From: JBEIHX01 sp040381075
Lineage (GTDB): Bacteria > Pseudomonadota > Alphaproteobacteria > Caulobacterales > Aquidulcibacteraceae
Reading direction: 5' to 3'
NCBI GenBank assembly: GCA_040381075.1
Contig: JBEIHX010000054.1
Span: 1-14,805 of the forward strand
Length of the DNA stretch: 14,805 bases
Part shown: one piece after another, positions 7,075 through 14,780 of the stretch
How positions within the stretch are numbered: position 1 is the stretch's first letter
How the letters are laid out: each line of letters starts with the position of its first letter
Made by a program: the position numbers and the translations under genes
The notes under the pieces: model-generated
Database searches by the model: none
What the model was told of the DNA's origin: nothing
The model's input: the letters and a program-made list of their open reading frames with translations, nothing else

Positions 7075-7530
7075 GCTGCAGATGCGCAGGCTCGTGCGAG
7101 AGCTGTCCCTCCCTGGCGACGCCGTTCTTCAAAGACAACCGCCATTCGCCGGACCAGATCGGGGGCGCGCCGACTGCACTGCCGACCGCCGATATCAGAC
7201 CTGAGGGGGGTGGAGGCAGGCGAGAAATCCTGAACCTGCAAACCCAGGCCTTTCTCTCAGATGCTGCCCCCAGCGAGACGCGGGACGCGAGTCCTGGCGC
7301 CGCATCGACACGGACGCCGACCGGGGGCGCCCTTCCCGGACATCCGCGGCCCGCAGCCGGTCAACCAGAAGCGCGCCGCACACGGTCGGCGGACAATCTT
7401 CGGCAACATCTTGGATGAGGCGATGCGGGGGTCCCTTTTGGACGCCGATCACCCCGTCAAGGGGGTCCTTGTTGCACGCCGATCCACACACACGACCCGG
7501 GAAGGACCAACATCACCTGAACGGCGTGAG
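7075..7530. other. gene-free stretch
   Basis: No open frame here resembles a protein I know and none has a ribosome-binding site with matching codon use. GAGAAA (7222-7227) and TTTCTC (about 7251-7256) bracket an imperfect hairpin. The rest shows nothing I can name. Confidence 0.5.
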
Positions 7531-7553
7531 GAAAACTCTGGTTTCTCAGAGCT
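7531..7553 (-). terminator. probable intrinsic terminator after the isomerase gene
   Basis: Read on the minus strand, AGCTCTG-AGAAAC-CAGAGTT forms a 7-bp stem (one G-U pair) with a 6-base loop, running into TTTT. The stem overlaps the TGA stop of the isomerase gene. It would end the SDR-isomerase transcript. Confidence 0.55.
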
Positions 7554-8148
7554 CGGCGAGCACCTCCTCAATCTGCCCGAGGCGTTCCTTGCCGAAGAAC
7601 ATTTCCTCGCCGATGAAGAAGGTCGGAATGCCGAAGGCGCCGCGCGCGACAGCCCGTTCGGCGTTGTCGATCAGGGCCTGCTTGATCGCCGGGTCCTGGG
7701 TCCGTGCGGAGAGGGCGTCGGCGTCGAAGCCGGCAGCGGTCAGGATGGCCGCGACCGCTGCAGGGTCGGCGACATCCAGCTCCTCTTCCCAGATCGCAGG
7801 CATCAGCGCCTCGATGAACCGGATCTGGTCATCGCCGTCCAGGCACGCCAGCATCCGCAGCAGGTTCATGGAGTTGAACGGGAAGCCGGGATTCATCCTG
7901 AAGCGGTGGAGCCCATGTTTTGCAATGAAGCGCTGCATTTCCAGCAGCGCGTATTCATTCTTGCCCTTCACGCCGGCATCCCGGACGAAGGGCGGCGCAT
8001 TTCCCGTCAGCCTGTGCATGCCGCCGAGAAACACCGGTGTGATGCTGATCCGCGCGCCCTGGCGCGCGGCGATCTCGCGAAGCGGCCGCCATGCAAGATA
8101 GGCGTTGGGGCTTACGAAATCGAAGATCAGTTCAAGGATCTTGGTCAT
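7546..8148 (-). CDS. 2-hydroxychromene-2-carboxylate isomerase-like (NahD, DsbA/GST-kappa fold)
   Basis: The 200-residue protein has the length and layout of the family. IFDFVSPNAYLAWRPL near the N-terminus carries the catalytic-type Ser13 of NahD and kappa GSTs in the DFxSP motif. The inserted helical domain includes FNSMNLLRMLACL. The cis-proline loop and end read GIPTFFIGEEMFFGKERL. NahD enzymes use glutathione to isomerise hydroxychromene carboxylate to a benzalpyruvate during naphthalene breakdown; relatives act on other substrates, so the substrate here is open. AGGAGAG lies five bases before the ATG at 8148. It is the second gene of a minus-strand pair, 87 bp downstream of the SDR gene, and is followed by a terminator-like hairpin. 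Confidence 0.85.
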   Translation of the reverse strand: MTKILELIFDFVSPNAYLAWRPLREIAARQGARISITPVFLGGMHRLTGNAPPFVRDAGVKGKNEYALLEMQRFIAKHGLHRFRMNPGFPFNSMNLLRMLACLDGDDQIRFIEALMPAIWEEELDVADPAAVAAILTAAGFDADALSARTQDPAIKQALIDNAERAVARGAFGIPTFFIGEEMFFGKERLGQIEEVLAEL

Positions 8149-8235
8149 GCTTGCTCTCCTGTCTGCATGCGTCCGCCAGCGATCATCGACAGGCGGCGGC
8201 CAGGTCCGCGCCCGACAGCAGGGACCGAAATAAGG

Positions 8236-9024
8236 CTACTTCAGGTCGGGGCCGCCAGCGTGGTTCCACCAGGCGAGGTCCGAATGGGCGCGCAGGTCCA
8301 GCTCGAACGTCCAGGCTGAGCGGTGCTGGTGCGCCAGATGGAAATAGGTGTTGGCCGCCTCACTGGGCAGGATGAGGCCGTCGTGCTCCATGCCCCTGGT
8401 CTCGCGCAGCGCCTGGAAGCGCTCGGGACCGAGAAGTTTGCCAAGCGTGTCCGGCGCGTCGACAGCGCCGTCGACAATGATGTGGGCCACGTGGACGCCC
8501 TTGCTGGCGTATTGGGCATTGAGCGACTGGCACAGCATGCGTCGCCCGCCGATGGCCGCGGCATGCGCATGCTGGCCTGCATTGCCGCGCATCGCTGCAG
8601 TGGCCGATGTGACGAGGATGACGCCCTTCCCGCGCTCCTCCATGTAGGGGATCAGCACCCGCGCCAGACGGAACAGGCCCAGGGTGGCCAGGCGCCAGCA
8701 CATTTCGAAGGCCTTCAGTGAGGTGCCCGCCAGGCCTCGATCACCGATTTGAGCGCCGAGGTTGAACACCGCGACTGCAATCGGGCCGACCTGGGCTTCG
8801 ATGTCGCTCACCAGTTGCTCGATGCTGCCTTCTTCGGCCGCGTTGATCATGTAGCCGTTGGCCGAGCCGCCCTCGGCCTCGATCTCCGACACCAACCTGT
8901 CCAGGCCAGCCCTGTCACTGCGGCGGGCGAGACAGGCGTGATAGCCGTCGCGGGCAAAGCGTTTGCCCACGTTGCCGCCGATCCCTGCGCCAGCGCCCAG
9001 AACAAGGCAGACGGGCTTGGTCAT
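8236..9024 (-). CDS. SDR-fold protein with substituted catalytic residues
   Basis: The 262-residue protein has a Rossmann fold of short-chain dehydrogenase type. VLGAGAGIGGNVG (8-20) is the nucleotide-binding glycine motif, followed by basic ARRSDR after the second strand, which favours NADP. FNLGAQ stands for the usual NNAG. VTSATAA retains the catalytic-Ser region. The YxxxK motif is not there: where the Tyr and Lys belong the sequence reads HAHAAAIGG, so His and Ile replace them. The tail SLNAQYASKGVHVAHIIVDGAVD is typical of one SDR subgroup. The start at 9024 follows AAGGAGGG; the open frame extends upstream, but that part belongs to an IS fossil. It probably forms an operon with the downstream isomerase. 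It may be a non-canonical or inactive SDR. Confidence 0.88.
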   Translation of the reverse strand: MTKPVCLVLGAGAGIGGNVGKRFARDGYHACLARRSDRAGLDRLVSEIEAEGGSANGYMINAAEEGSIEQLVSDIEAQVGPIAVAVFNLGAQIGDRGLAGTSLKAFEMCWRLATLGLFRLARVLIPYMEERGKGVILVTSATAAMRGNAGQHAHAAAIGGRRMLCQSLNAQYASKGVHVAHIIVDGAVDAPDTLGKLLGPERFQALRETRGMEHDGLILPSEAANTYFHLAHQHRSAWTFELDLRAHSDLAWWNHAGGPDLK

Positions 9025-9249
9025 GATCCTGTCCCTCCTTTGCACGGCGCAAGCCGCCGGGAGCGTCATGTTGAACGGATCAATCCGCGATGCAAACATC
9101 TTCCTGTCCATCGCGTGTGATCGCTCCAGGGCCCGGAACACAGCGCTTGTCGGGTTCTGGCGCAGGGGCTCCCAGGCCATGTCACGGGCGAAGCCGCCCG
9201 CGGCCATGCGGATCCGCCGCAGCAACTTCCATGGGCCGCTGGCGGCGTC

Positions 9250-9423
9250 CGGCCGGCGCGTGATCGCCGCCGCAGGCTCCACGCTCCTGCGTTCAGCCGG
9301 CAGGAGGAGCCGGATACGATACTCCCGCAAAGGCCCGTTGCGGTCGGCATGGCCTATGACGCGCGCCAAACCCTCACCCCACGCCAGACATCGCGCATCA
9401 CTTGCACCGGTTGAACGGTCCAT
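9250..9423 (-). pseudogene. IS701-type transposase fossil (N-terminal part)
   Basis: A frame upstream of the SDR gene reads GLARVIGHADRNGPLREY then LLLPAERRSVEPAAAI. It resembles the N-terminal block of IS701-type transposases (GHADRxxPLRDYCTGLLLPxERKSVEPMAAIT). Beyond this it degenerates into the SDR leader region. No full domain or catalytic residues remain. It faces the opposite way to the related fossil at 6985-7074, and the two bracket the SDR-isomerase operon. The rest of the 9025-9575 interval shows no gene. Confidence 0.58.
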
Positions 9424-9575
9424 CGAACGCTGCGCCGGTGATCCAGGCGCCCGCGCAGCAATCAAGGCGCCCGGCCGGATCTCCCTCGCATGCAGCCGTC
9501 TCACCCGGTTTCTGACCCAGAAAGACTGGGGTCCCGGGGAAGATCGATTATTGTCAATCAGGCTGATCCCAGGTC

Positions 9576-9908
9576 ATGAACAAGGCGACAGAGACGAAGG
9601 TGTTGACCCCGCACGTCCCTTTGGCGCTCGCGGACAAGATTGAAGCGATGGCCTCGCGGCTCGAACGCTCGCGCGGCCGGGTGATGAAACAGGCGCTCGC
9701 CGCCTCGGTCGATCAGGAGGAGGAGCGTCACAGGATGACGCTCGAAACCCTTGAGGATGTCGATGTCGGCAGGGTGATCGACCATCAGGCAATCACGGCA
9801 TGGGCGGACAGCCTTGGCGCGGATGGGCCACTGCCGCCGCCGGTCAAACGAAAATACGGTGGACCAGCAAGGCGTCATCCAGTCTCGTGCGCCTGTTCGA
9901 GCATTTGA
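9576..9908 (+). CDS. ribbon-helix-helix antitoxin (CopG/ParD-like)
   Basis: The first 90 of 110 residues match RHH antitoxins paired with ParE toxins: LTPHVPLALADKIEAMASRL (ribbon and first helix), ERSRGRVMKQALAASVDQEEE (second helix), then VIDHQAITAWADSLGADGPLP. Members bind toxin and operator DNA. Homologues usually end about where PLPPP occurs; here a small indel has removed the stop, and the frame runs about 18 residues into the toxin sequence to a TGA at 9906-9908. The ribosome-binding site is weak (CCCAGG four bases before the ATG). Because its toxin is truncated, it would be an orphan antitoxin, able at most to neutralise toxins encoded elsewhere. Confidence 0.82.
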   Translation: MNKATETKVLTPHVPLALADKIEAMASRLERSRGRVMKQALAASVDQEEERHRMTLETLEDVDVGRVIDHQAITAWADSLGADGPLPPPVKRKYGGPARRHPVSCACSSI

Positions 9909-9943
9909 GCCCGGTCGCCCCCGAGGCGGCGGCGCGCCCTTGA
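9848..9943 (+). pseudogene. ParE/RelE-type toxin stub
   Basis: In the +1 frame over the antitoxin's end, TKIRWTSKASSSLVRLFEHL then SPVAPEAAARP resembles the first 31 residues of ParE-type toxins (RIRWTSKALSDLxRLxxFL...PAAARTV). A TGA follows at 9941-9943. No ATG, GTG or TTG lies in frame upstream, because the junction with the antitoxin has shifted. The remaining two thirds of the toxin, including its conserved C-terminal strands, are gone. Confidence 0.72.
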
Positions 9944-9993
9944 CGGAAGACCCCGCGCAGGGTGTGGTCGCAGCCTGCAGGAGGATGATCGAC

Positions 9994-10368
9994 ATGTTTT
10001 CACACGTGATGCTCGGAACCAACGACCTCGACCGGGCCCGGACGTTCTATGATGCGGTGCTCGGCGCGATCGGCGTCGGACCGGCCGTGCTGGACGGCCA
10101 CCGAATCTTTTACTTTGCGCCAGGCGGCGTTTTTTCCGTCTCCAAACCGATCAATGGCGAGCCGGCGACGCCGGCCAACGGCGGCACGATCGGGTTTGCC
10201 GTCGAGTCGCCGGACCAGGCTGACGCCTGGCATGCTGCGGGGCTCGCCCACGGCGGGACTGCCTGTGAAGATCCGCCAGGCGTGCGCGCGGGCGCCGCCG
10301 GCAAGCTCTACCTTGCCTATCTGCGCGACCCAGACGGCAACAAGATCTGCGCCCTGAAGCGCATGTAA
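9994..10368 (+). CDS. VOC-family (glyoxalase/bleomycin-resistance fold) protein
   Basis: The 124-residue protein opens MFSHVMLGTNDLDRARTFYD, where His4 is the usual first metal ligand of the VOC fold. It continues with NGGTIGFAVESPDQADAWHAAG and closes YLRDPDGNKICALKRM, a typical end for small VOC proteins. Members include glyoxalases, dioxygenases and resistance proteins; the substrate cannot be told. The start at 9994 follows AGGAGG by nine bases; an earlier ATG at 9985 would sit on the ribosome-binding site. It lies 50 bp downstream of the toxin stub and has no obvious operon partner. Confidence 0.88.
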   Translation: MFSHVMLGTNDLDRARTFYDAVLGAIGVGPAVLDGHRIFYFAPGGVFSVSKPINGEPATPANGGTIGFAVESPDQADAWHAAGLAHGGTACEDPPGVRAGAAGKLYLAYLRDPDGNKICALKRM

Positions 10369-10444
10369 GGTCTCATGGGGACCCGCGCGGAGCGCCGATC
10401 CGGCGCTGCGCACACCGCCATCGTCGGGGACCGTTGAGGCAGCG

Positions 10445-10486
10445 CCCGTCCTGCACCACCCGTCCTGCACGACCCGTCCTGCACGA
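10445..10486 (+). repeat. three tandem 14-bp repeats
   Basis: CCCGTCCTGCACGA occurs three times in a row; the first copy has C instead of G at position 13, and CCCG of a fourth copy follows. The unit differs from the 16-bp array at 4453-4500. Confidence 0.88.
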
Positions 10487-11015
10487 CCCGGATCGGCCGG
10501 CTGATGCGCGCCCAGTCCGCCGCCGCCTTGTATGTCCGCCGGCTCCGCGCCGATCAGGCGTGATTGCAGGTTGGCAGGCGGCGGTCATGCGCGGGTGTGA
10601 CCCTGGGGATGGCGTCAGCCGCCACGCCGGGCCTGTGCGGCGACGAAATCAGGGACCGGTCGCATGGACGCGGGACGGAGCATTTTCTTCTGACTGAGGG
10701 CAGCGAACCAATGTCGGGGCCGCCCCGACCGCCGACGACACGGCGGGCGGCGCATGCGCGCCCTGGCCTCCGCCGCGCGGCCCCAAACCCATCCCGCTGG
10801 ATGGCGTAAAACCCCGCGCGTGCAGGTCCTGGGCCGCTGCGGCAGGACTCCGGCCGTGTGTCCGGGCGCCATGTCCACGCGCCATGGCGCCAGCGGCGAT
10901 CCCTGGCGAAGAAGCCTTTGAAACGACCATCAACGGGGCTACATGGACATATCCGGCGTGCGCGCACCGGGCCAGGCGCCTCGCGTGGATCCGGGACGCC
11001 CACCGCGAACTGTCT

Positions 11016-11046
11016 GCGTCGGATGCTGGCGTCGGATGCTGGCGTC
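11016..11046 (+). repeat. two tandem 13-bp repeats
   Basis: GCGTCGGATGCTG is repeated twice exactly, followed by a partial third copy (GCGTC), 80 bp before the next gene. Confidence 0.8.
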
Positions 11047-11121
11047 CTGGGCGACCTCGCCGCCGGCGCTGTCGCTGAGGCCAGCCTCCCTTAGCCCGCC
11101 TGCAGGGAAAGGCCCGCGCTC

Positions 11122-11763
11122 ATGCTGAACCCGCTCATCTGGACCGCCGCGCTGTTTGTCTACGGACTTTTCCTGGTCTGGCATGAAAACTGGCGCGGAA
11201 AGCTCTCTCCCGCCGAGGTGGACCGCCTGATGCACACCATCATGTCGCAGCGCACGATCGGCAAGGACGGCAACGATCCTGAGATCCTGCGGGCGTTTCT
11301 CGAGACTGATGACGGACGGGAATTCTTCATGCTCAACGTCATTCGCCTCTCGCAGGGCGATGTGGCCGATCCGCAAACGGGTGAGCTGCGTCCGGCGCGC
11401 AAGGTGATGGAACGCTACACGAAGTCGTTCCTGCCGGCGGTCTTCGCGCGCGGAGGCTATCCAGCCATAGGCGCGCGCCGCGTGGGCGGCTATTTCGACG
11501 CCTGGGGCGTCGAGGCCGATCCGGGCTGGACGATGATGGGCTACATGCGGTACCGCAGCCGCAGGGACCTGGCCCGGCTCGTGACGCTTCCAGGCTTCGC
11601 CGACGCACACGACTTCAAGCACGCAGCCATGCCCCAGACATTCAATTTCCCAACGCAGCCCATCATGCGCTCACTCATGGGGCCTCGGGTTTGGGTCGGC
11701 CTGTCGATCGCGCTTGTCGCAGCGCTCGTCCAGATCGCGCTTCTTGTCTCCACACCCGTTTGA
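11122..11763 (+). CDS. unrecognised protein with N- and C-terminal membrane segments
   Basis: The 213-residue protein begins with a membrane helix (LIWTAALFVYGLFLVW, residues 5-20) and ends with another (VWVGLSIALVAALVQIALLV, about 189-208). Between them is a soluble domain of about 165 residues containing MLNVIRLSQG, ARGGYPAIGARRVGGYFDAW and MMGYMRYRSRRDLARLV. That middle part loosely recalls the dimeric alpha/beta-barrel style of DUF1330/EthD-like proteins, but I do not recognise the family. AAAGG lies nine bases before the ATG. A haloalkane dehalogenase fragment starts 24 bp after its stop, so the two were probably neighbours in one operon. Codon use matches the intact genes around it. Confidence 0.75.
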   Translation: MLNPLIWTAALFVYGLFLVWHENWRGKLSPAEVDRLMHTIMSQRTIGKDGNDPEILRAFLETDDGREFFMLNVIRLSQGDVADPQTGELRPARKVMERYTKSFLPAVFARGGYPAIGARRVGGYFDAWGVEADPGWTMMGYMRYRSRRDLARLVTLPGFADAHDFKHAAMPQTFNFPTQPIMRSLMGPRVWVGLSIALVAALVQIALLVSTPV

Positions 11764-11787
11764 GGCACGCCGCCCGGGACACCCGCA

Positions 11788-11876
11788 CTGCAGATCCTCC
11801 GCACGCCAGACGAGCGGTTCCATAGCCTTCCGGATTCCCCGTTCGCGCCGAACTACGTCACCGTGCGCGATGATCT
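11788..11876 (+). pseudogene. haloalkane dehalogenase N-terminal fragment
   Basis: LQILRTPDERFHSLPDSPFA then PNYVTVRDD is the N-terminus of haloalkane dehalogenases (family pattern: LRTPDERFxNLPDYPFxPxY). These alpha/beta-hydrolases split carbon-halogen bonds. Only about 30 codons remain; the catalytic Asp, His and acid are absent. The first codon of the matching segment is CTG where homologues have ATG. At about 11866-11876 the homology changes abruptly to an antisense hsdS remnant, marking a rearrangement junction. Confidence 0.75.
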
Positions 11877-12450
11877 TCTTCTGCGCGCGGATCAGCTTGG
11901 CCGTCTGCGGCCCATGCCAATCCAGGAAACGCACGATCAGCGCCCGCTCGTCGTGCGGCGGCTAGACGGACGGCAGCTGTTTGAATGAGTCCCAGTGCAG
12001 CCGGTGTCGATCAGGACCGATTCCGCGTGAGTAGGTGTCGACCTCACGCATATAGGCCGCAGTCCGAAACAGGTAGGCGTAGAACCTTGCGTCGATCTCT
12101 GGAAACGGACGCGCGACGACATAGGCTGGGCTGACGACCCCGTCCACCGGCGCGATGCCAACCGCGCCTTGCCACATGCGCACCATGTTGTCGGCGATGT
12201 CGCCGCGCGCTGCGCGCTGGTATTGGGCGCGATCGCCAATTTTCTGCTTACGTCCGCCGTCCTGGAAACTGCGGACCCGGACGCCACTTCGAAGTGACAC
12301 ACCGAGAACCGGCAGGTCAGGAAAGCCCGTCTCCCGTCGTGGTCCGAACAGGCGACCATTGCAGCGCACGTCCCAATGCGCGGGGATCGAGCCGAGCCAT
12401 GGCAGTCCGCTGAGTTTCATCTCTGCATAGGCGCGGAGACTGTCGATCAT
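11866..12450 (-). pseudogene. hsdS: type I restriction specificity subunit, truncated
   Basis: The frame opens at an ATG (12450) overlapping the hsdM stop. MKLSGLPWLGSIPAHWDVR is the classic HsdS N-terminus, followed by the first target-recognition domain (about residues 30-150) ending in HWDSFKQLPSV. A TAG at 11962-11964 interrupts it. The same frame then continues with DERALIVRFLDWHGPQTAKLIRAQKKIIA, the conserved central helix that spaces the two recognition domains. Homology ends at about 11866-11876, where the dehalogenase fragment begins. The second recognition domain is missing, so only about half of a normal 400-residue HsdS is represented. HsdS directs the methylase and nuclease to a split target site; this one should be non-functional. 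Confidence 0.87.
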
Positions 12451-14419
12451 TTGGACGCCGCGATGAACTCAGCCATCAGTCCAGCCGTCTCGCGCTCGAG
12501 CGCGGGAATGTCGGCCGGACTCTCGTCGAGCGTGCGCATCGGCTGCGGTTTGTAGAAGCAGCGCGTGAAGCTGACTTCGTATCCAATCGTGGTTTTGGCC
12601 TCATCGACCCAGGCGTCAGGCGCGTGTGGCGTCACCTCGCGACGGATGAAACCCTCAATCCCGCCCGGTTCGTTCAGCGGCGAGGTTTCCGCGTCGCGAG
12701 GCTCCGTATCGGCTGGTATTCGACGACGCACGGCTTTGCCTCGATCTCAAGCGGAAGGAGCCCGCGGAACGGATCGGCATTGACCTTGCCGGCCTTGTGG
12801 ATGCGCCGAATGACGGGCGCGACATCCTCGGCGATCCGCCGTTCGTCCTTGAGGGCCTTGACCTCTTTCGGTGTGTCGGCGCGGAGCGGCTCGATCCCTC
12901 GGGCAAGCAGAGGTCGCTCGACGGTGATCTTCGCATATCCGAACTCCGCATTATCGAATATGCGCGACTGCTCCGTCTCTTCGCAGGCGATGAAGGTTTG
13001 CAGGATGCGATCGATATCCTCGTCACCGAGTTCGCAATTCTTCTGGCCGGGGTTCTTGCGGAGCGGGTTGAACCAGGCAGTTGCGTCGATCAGCTGCACT
13101 TTGCCTTTGCGGTGCGCCGCCTTGCGATTGGTCAGCACCCACACATAGGTCGCGATGCCGGTGTTGTAGAAAATCTTGAGCGGCAGGGCGACGATCGCCT
13201 CGAGCCAATCGTTCTCGATGATCCGGCGCTGGATGTTGTTCTCGCCGCCGCCAGCGTCGCCGGTGAACAGCGACGAGCCGTTGTGGACCGTGGCGATGCG
13301 GCCGCCGAGCTTCGTATTGTTCTTCATCTTCGACAGCATGTTCGCCATGAAGAGCATCTGGCCGTCGCTTGAGCGTGTGACAAGATTGTACTCGGTGTCG
13401 CCGGCGTGAGTGATGACGAAGCGCGGATCGCGGATCTCCGACTTGCCGCCGTTGCGCTCCGGATCGGGCTTCAAGTTTTTGCCGTAAGGCGGGTTCGACA
13501 GCATGAAGTCGAGCTCGCGCGAGGGAAAAGCGTCGTTCGCCAGTGTCGACCATTCGGGCCCGCCGATCATGTTGTCGGCTTCTTTGCCTTCGCCCTTGGG
13601 TAGAAGATCAGCTTTGCAGATCGCGTATGTCTCTGGGTTGATCTCCTGCCCATAGAGGTGCGTCGAAACGTCCTTGCCGCGCGTCGCGGCAAGCTCCTTG
13701 AGCGTCTCTTCCGCGACCGTCAGCATGGCGCCCCTGCCGCATGCGCTGTCATACAGGAGGTTCGCGCCAGACCCGATGTCATCCGCGACGGGAAGGAAGA
13801 TCAGCTTCGCCATCAGCTTCACGGCGTCACGCGGCGTCCAGTGCTCACCGGCTTCCTCGTTGTTCGCTTCGTTGAAGCGGCGCACGAGCTCCTCGACCAC
13901 AGGTCTCATTGCGTGATTGTCGAGGCCGGGCTGACGGATTGAACCGTCGCCGTTCTTGACGGGCAGGGGAGACAGATTGATCGACTGATCGAGGAGCTTC
14001 CCGATCAGCGTGCCGAGCACGTCCGCGCGACTGAGCTTCGCGATCTCATTGCGAAACCCGAAGTTCTCGAGGATCTCCTGAATGTTAGGCGAAAACCCGT
14101 CGAGGCGGGCTTCGAAGTCGGCTTTCAGTTGTTGCTGCTGCGTGCGATTGCGCAGGTCGCGAAGGGTGAATTTCGACGTGTTGTAGAACGCCTGGCCAGC
14201 CGCTTGCCGCAGCGCTGCGTCCTGATTGGTGACGCCGGCTTTATCGAGGCTCTCCTTCATTTGGACGACCGCGGCCTTCGTCGGCTCCAGCACAGCGTCC
14301 AGACGACGCAGAACCGTCATCGGCAGGATAACATCCCGGTATTCGCCTCGGACGAAGAGGTCGCGAAGGACGTCGTCGGAGATGCCTTAGATGAAGTTGG
14401 TGATCCAGGTCAGGTCCAA
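12447..14419 (-). pseudogene. hsdM: type I restriction DNA methyltransferase subunit, disrupted
   Basis: Homology starts near 14434-14419 (DLTWITNFI) and runs through GISDDVLRDLFVRGEYRDVI to a C-terminus ending at 12447. A TAA at 14387-14389 stands where family members have Trp (NFIWG). From ATG 14320 a 548-residue frame remains, with AdoMet motif I as DSACGRGAML (191-200 of that frame; usually DxACGTGGML) and motif IV SNPPYGKN (275-282). Near 12714 one base is missing: the frame leaves YQP for IRSLATRKPRR, while another frame continues DTEPRDAETSPLNEPGGIEG to FYKPQPMRTLDE. An N-terminally truncated protein could still be made from 14320, but it would also lack about 85 C-terminal residues. 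No hsdR is visible. Confidence 0.88.
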
Positions 14420-14520
14420 CGCTTCCCCCGTCAGCCGTCAGCGTCCAAATGATCTGTACGCCAATCCCAGCGCATCGCGGATGCCGAAAATGTCGACCTG
14501 CGATCAAGTCGCGGGTCTGG

Positions 14521-14700
14521 TCAGTCGGGCATCTCATCGCCCGGCAATGGCGGCCGATCCGGAACACGCGCGAGCACAGCCGCCGCGACCGCCGGATCGG
14601 CACGGCTTATCCTTTGGCGTACGTGCCTAAGCGCCTTCAGCTCTCCGATGCGCTCGGCGATGAGGGTCGTGTCCCCGGACGTGGTGTAGGATCTGGGGAT
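14521..14700 (-). pseudogene. C-terminal fragment of an unrecognised protein
   Basis: Upstream of hsdM a minus-strand frame reads DTTLIAERIGELKALRHVRQ then RISRADPAVAAAVLARVPDR and ends at a TGA (14521-14523). It looks like genuine helical coding sequence with typical codon use, but no start codon is found before it meets the probable IS256-family element on the right. It may be the 3' end of a gene cut by that insertion. I do not recognise the family. Confidence 0.4.
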
Positions 14701-14780
14701 AAATCGCCCTGAGGGGCGGTCATCGAGAATCGCCGGAAGGTCGGGTCGTTCACACCAACGACTTGTCCCGAGGACTCACC

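Larger units (their letters stand above)
10369..11121. other. gene-free, repeat-bearing stretch
   Basis: This 753-bp stretch between the VOC gene and the membrane-protein gene has several open frames, but none resembles a known protein. It carries two short tandem-repeat arrays (10445-10486 and 11016-11041). AAAGG, nine bases before 11122, serves the next gene. Confidence 0.5.

Noticed and set aside
7261..8319. 352-codon plus-strand frame
   Set aside because: It runs antisense through the isomerase gene, which has a clear fold signature and ribosome-binding site.
9025..9504. 160-residue N-terminal extension of the SDR frame
   Set aside because: The SDR has a strong ribosome-binding site and a canonical N-terminus at 9024; the extension resembles a transposase fossil, not a fused domain.
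10445..10490. CRISPR array
   Set aside because: The 14-bp units are directly abutting with no spacers.
12797..13372. 191-codon plus-strand frame within hsdM
   Set aside because: Antisense of conserved HsdM sequence; no independent support.
1275..14419. Altered genetic code (TGA or TAA read as Trp)
   Set aside because: Lesions include TAG, TGA and TAA, they occur only in genes with other damage, and intact genes use TGA and TAG as ordinary stops.
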